Origin: Sphingomonadaceae bacterium
Lineage (GTDB): Bacteria; Pseudomonadota; Alphaproteobacteria; Sphingomonadales; Sphingomonadaceae
Assembly (NCBI GenBank): GCA_947442095.1
Contig: CANEVG010000030.1
Location: 1 to 15,860, forward strand
Direction of reading: 5' to 3'
Length of the DNA: 15,860 nucleotides
Positions within the stretch are counted from its first letter, which is position 1, and every line of letters begins with the position of its first letter. Under the pieces are notes generated by a model. It was not told the DNA's origin. It saw nothing but the letters and a program-made list of their open reading frames with translations, and searched no databases. The position numbers and the translations under genes are program-made. Shown piece by piece: positions 14,416 through 15,860 of the stretch.

Positions 14416-14790
14416 TCAGTCGCGCCGATTGCGCGTGAGCGTCATGCCGATCTCCTCGCCGTTCTCGCTGATCGCGAGCTTGACGATCTTCACCGTGACG
14501 CGGGTGATCCGCCCGTCCTGCACGAACAGTGTCTCGCAGATGTGGTCAGCGACCGATTCGATCAGCTGAAAATGCACGCCCTTGGGCAGACCTTCACTCG
14601 CCGCGAACTTGAGGTCCATGTAGTTCTTGCTGGCGCTCAGCGGGCAATCCGGCGTGTAGCGATCCTGTGGCGCAAGGGCGGCGCTGATCGAAATGCGCAA
14701 GGGCTGCGCCCGGCCGGTCTCTTCCGAGTAAATCCCGGTGAGAACATCGGTTTCGATGTTGGCGACTTCAAGGATAAGGCTGTCGTTCAC
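14416..14790 (-). CDS. folB: Dihydroneopterin aldolase family protein (FolB/FolX)
   Basis: This 124-residue protein fits the FolB tunnel fold. Candidate active-site residues are present: Glu24 (GIYSEETG), Tyr57 (KNYMDL), Glu78 (LIESVADHI) and Lys104 (VTVKIVKL). The enzyme cleaves 7,8-dihydroneopterin to 6-hydroxymethyl-dihydropterin and glycolaldehyde in folate synthesis, or epimerises related dihydropterins (FolX). Sequence alone does not separate these. The GTG at 14790 is favoured because AGAGG lies 8 bases ahead and it gives the usual family N-terminus; a GTG at 14808 would add six residues. It follows the methyltransferase and precedes the FolM-like gene by two bases. Confidence 0.88.
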   Translation of the reverse strand: MNDSLILEVANIETDVLTGIYSEETGRAQPLRISISAALAPQDRYTPDCPLSASKNYMDLKFAASEGLPKGVHFQLIESVADHICETLFVQDGRITRVTVKIVKLAISENGEEIGMTLTRNRRD

Positions 14791-14850
14791 GGGCCGCGCC
14801 TCTGGCACCCCGCCGGCCCCTTGTCCAGTGCAAGCCAGCCTCAGATTTTC

Positions 14851-15744
14851 TTATGCCCCTGGATTGGACCAGCGCGCAAAGATCGCGGTCGGCAGGATGC
14901 GGCCACTCTCGCCCTCTTCCTTGATCGCCAGATCGCCATGCTCAATCGTGCCGGGCAGCCCCGCCAGTGCCTCGGCCAACAGCCCCGCAAGCGCGAGCGA
15001 GGACATGCGCACGGCATAGACCGTGAGGAACAGGAACCGGCTCTGCGCATCCAGCAGCCGCGCGCAATCGGCGATGAGCGGCGGCAGGTTCTCCTCCAGC
15101 CGCCAGACTTCGCCTTCTGGCCCGCGCCCGAACTTTGGCGGATCGAGAATGATCCCGTCATAGCGCCGCTCGCGCCGCACCTCGCGCGCGGCAAACTTGG
15201 CAGCATCGTCCACGATCCAGCGCACGGGGCGGTCCTCAAGGCCCGCCACCGCCGCATTGGCCCGCGCCTGCGTCACCGCCTTCTTCGAAGCATCGACATG
15301 CGTCACAGGGCCATAGCGCGAGAGCGCCATGGTGCCGACGCCGGTATAGCCGAAGAGATTCATCGTGGCGGCATCGCTGCGCCCATCCAACCGCTTGCCC
15401 ATCCAGTCCCAAACCGGGGCCATATCGGGAAAGAAACCGAGGTGGCGGAACGGCGTACATTGCGCGGTGAAGCCGATGCCGTTCCACACCTGCGGCCAAC
15501 CATCGCGCGGCACGGGGTTGGCATAAGTCCAGCGCCCACCGCCATCCTCGTCGGAGCCGGGCACGAATTCGCCGTCAGCCTGCCACACCGCTTGCCGGGG
15601 TGCCCACAGTGCCTGCGGCTCCGGCCGTATGAAGCGGTAAGGGCCATAGCGCTCGAGCTTGCGGCCATCGCCGCTGTCGATCAGCGCGAAGTCTGCCCAG
15701 CCCTCACCCAACATAAGCTTGGCCTGAAGGTCGAGTGTGGCCAA
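14851..15744 (-). CDS. Class I SAM-dependent methyltransferase, RlmI-like
   Basis: This 297-residue protein has a short N-terminal part (ERYGPYRFIRPEPQALW, 31-47) and a Rossmann methyltransferase domain. The SAM motif NLFGYTGVGTMALS lies at 129-142, with acidic Asp151 (HVDASKKAV) and Asp180 (VDDAAKF). Motif IV DPPKFGRGPEGEVW is at 201-214. The DPPKF motif and general layout resemble the RlmI/RlmK group that methylates 23S rRNA bases; the PUA domain of RlmI is absent. RNA methylation is inferred. The start chosen is a TTG one base after the preceding stop, with GGGAG 9 bases ahead. An ATG at 15714 is a fair alternative. It probably shares the transcript with folB. Confidence 0.83.
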   Translation of the reverse strand: MATLDLQAKLMLGEGWADFALIDSGDGRKLERYGPYRFIRPEPQALWAPRQAVWQADGEFVPGSDEDGGGRWTYANPVPRDGWPQVWNGIGFTAQCTPFRHLGFFPDMAPVWDWMGKRLDGRSDAATMNLFGYTGVGTMALSRYGPVTHVDASKKAVTQARANAAVAGLEDRPVRWIVDDAAKFAAREVRRERRYDGIILDPPKFGRGPEGEVWRLEENLPPLIADCARLLDAQSRFLFLTVYAVRMSSLALAGLLAEALAGLPGTIEHGDLAIKEEGESGRILPTAIFARWSNPGA

Positions 15745-15745
15745 C

Positions 15746-15860
15746 TCAGCCAGCTCCCAACCCGACCTTGGGTGTGGCGCGTTCGGCGATCCATGCGCGT
15801 ACGGTGTCGTAATCGCCGGGAAGGCGCGTATAAGCCTCTTCGCGCTCGAACAGATCGCCC
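15746..15860 (-). CDS. C-terminal end of an unrecognised protein
   Basis: The last 37 residues of a gene that enters from the right edge are visible, including LPGDYDTVRAWIAERATPK, ending in a Gly-rich tail and TGA at 15748-15746. The stop is one base from the TTG of the methyltransferase, so they are probably co-transcribed. I do not recognise the family from this fragment. Clean codon use and tight spacing argue that it is coding. Confidence 0.55.
   Translation of the reverse strand, partial: GDLFEREEAYTRLPGDYDTVRAWIAERATPKVGLGAG

Noticed and set aside
13691..14569. 292-codon open frame opposite the SDR gene and folB
   Set aside because: It spans two real genes with tight spacing and recognised motifs on the minus strand.
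1..15860. CRISPR arrays, tRNAs, insertion sequences, toxin-antitoxin or phage defence genes
   Set aside because: None is visible. The genes are core metabolism, translation, cofactor and envelope functions with uniform composition.

Overview
The window reads as ordinary chromosomal DNA of a GC-rich alphaproteobacterium, most likely a sphingomonad (Erythrobacter/Novosphingobium-like). The protein sequences, the gene order and the many GTG/TTG starts all point that way, but this is recognition by eye and not a database result. I count 21 protein genes, two of them cut by the window edges. Coding density is very high. I see no tRNA, rRNA, CRISPR array, insertion sequence, integrase or phage gene, and no stretch over 300 bases without a gene.

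Layout. At 1-615 (-) lies the start of a membrane-anchored TPR protein of the YfgM/TPR_21 type. At 771-2826 (-) an alpha/beta hydrolase is followed 13 bases later by a GT4 glycosyltransferase. Diverging from them are selO (2974-4359, protein AMPylase family) and an AstD-like aldehyde dehydrogenase (4512-5927). A small lipoprotein gene (5934-6179, -) meets the dehydrogenase end to end. rarD (6308-7222, +) and pyrC (7267-8310, -) converge on a long palindrome. ygfZ (8349-9077, +) leaves pyrC across 38 bases and overlaps the end of a TetR-family regulator (9061-9651, -). A GNAT acetyltransferase gene (9785-10354, -) follows. The ribosomal operon rplU-rpmA (11168 to 10580, -) has a recognisable promoter and two hairpins behind it. 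A second lipoprotein gene (11384-11923, +) stands alone.

The right third (15860 to 11943, -) is one tightly packed transcription unit: an unrecognised C-terminus, an RlmI-like methyltransferase, folB, a FolM/PTR1-like pterin reductase, moaA, moaD and moaE. From folB onward the genes overlap or are separated by one or two bases. All five handle pterins, or make or use the molybdopterin precursor. I found no clear undescribed system. The strongest lead is this folB-folM-like-moaADE cluster, which may couple a reduced-pterin pathway (folate or tetrahydromonapterin) with molybdenum cofactor synthesis. Smaller leads are a SelO without the usual redox cysteines, an AstD-like enzyme with altered active-site motifs, three tandem 10-base repeats just upstream of it, and the rarD/pyrC palindrome.
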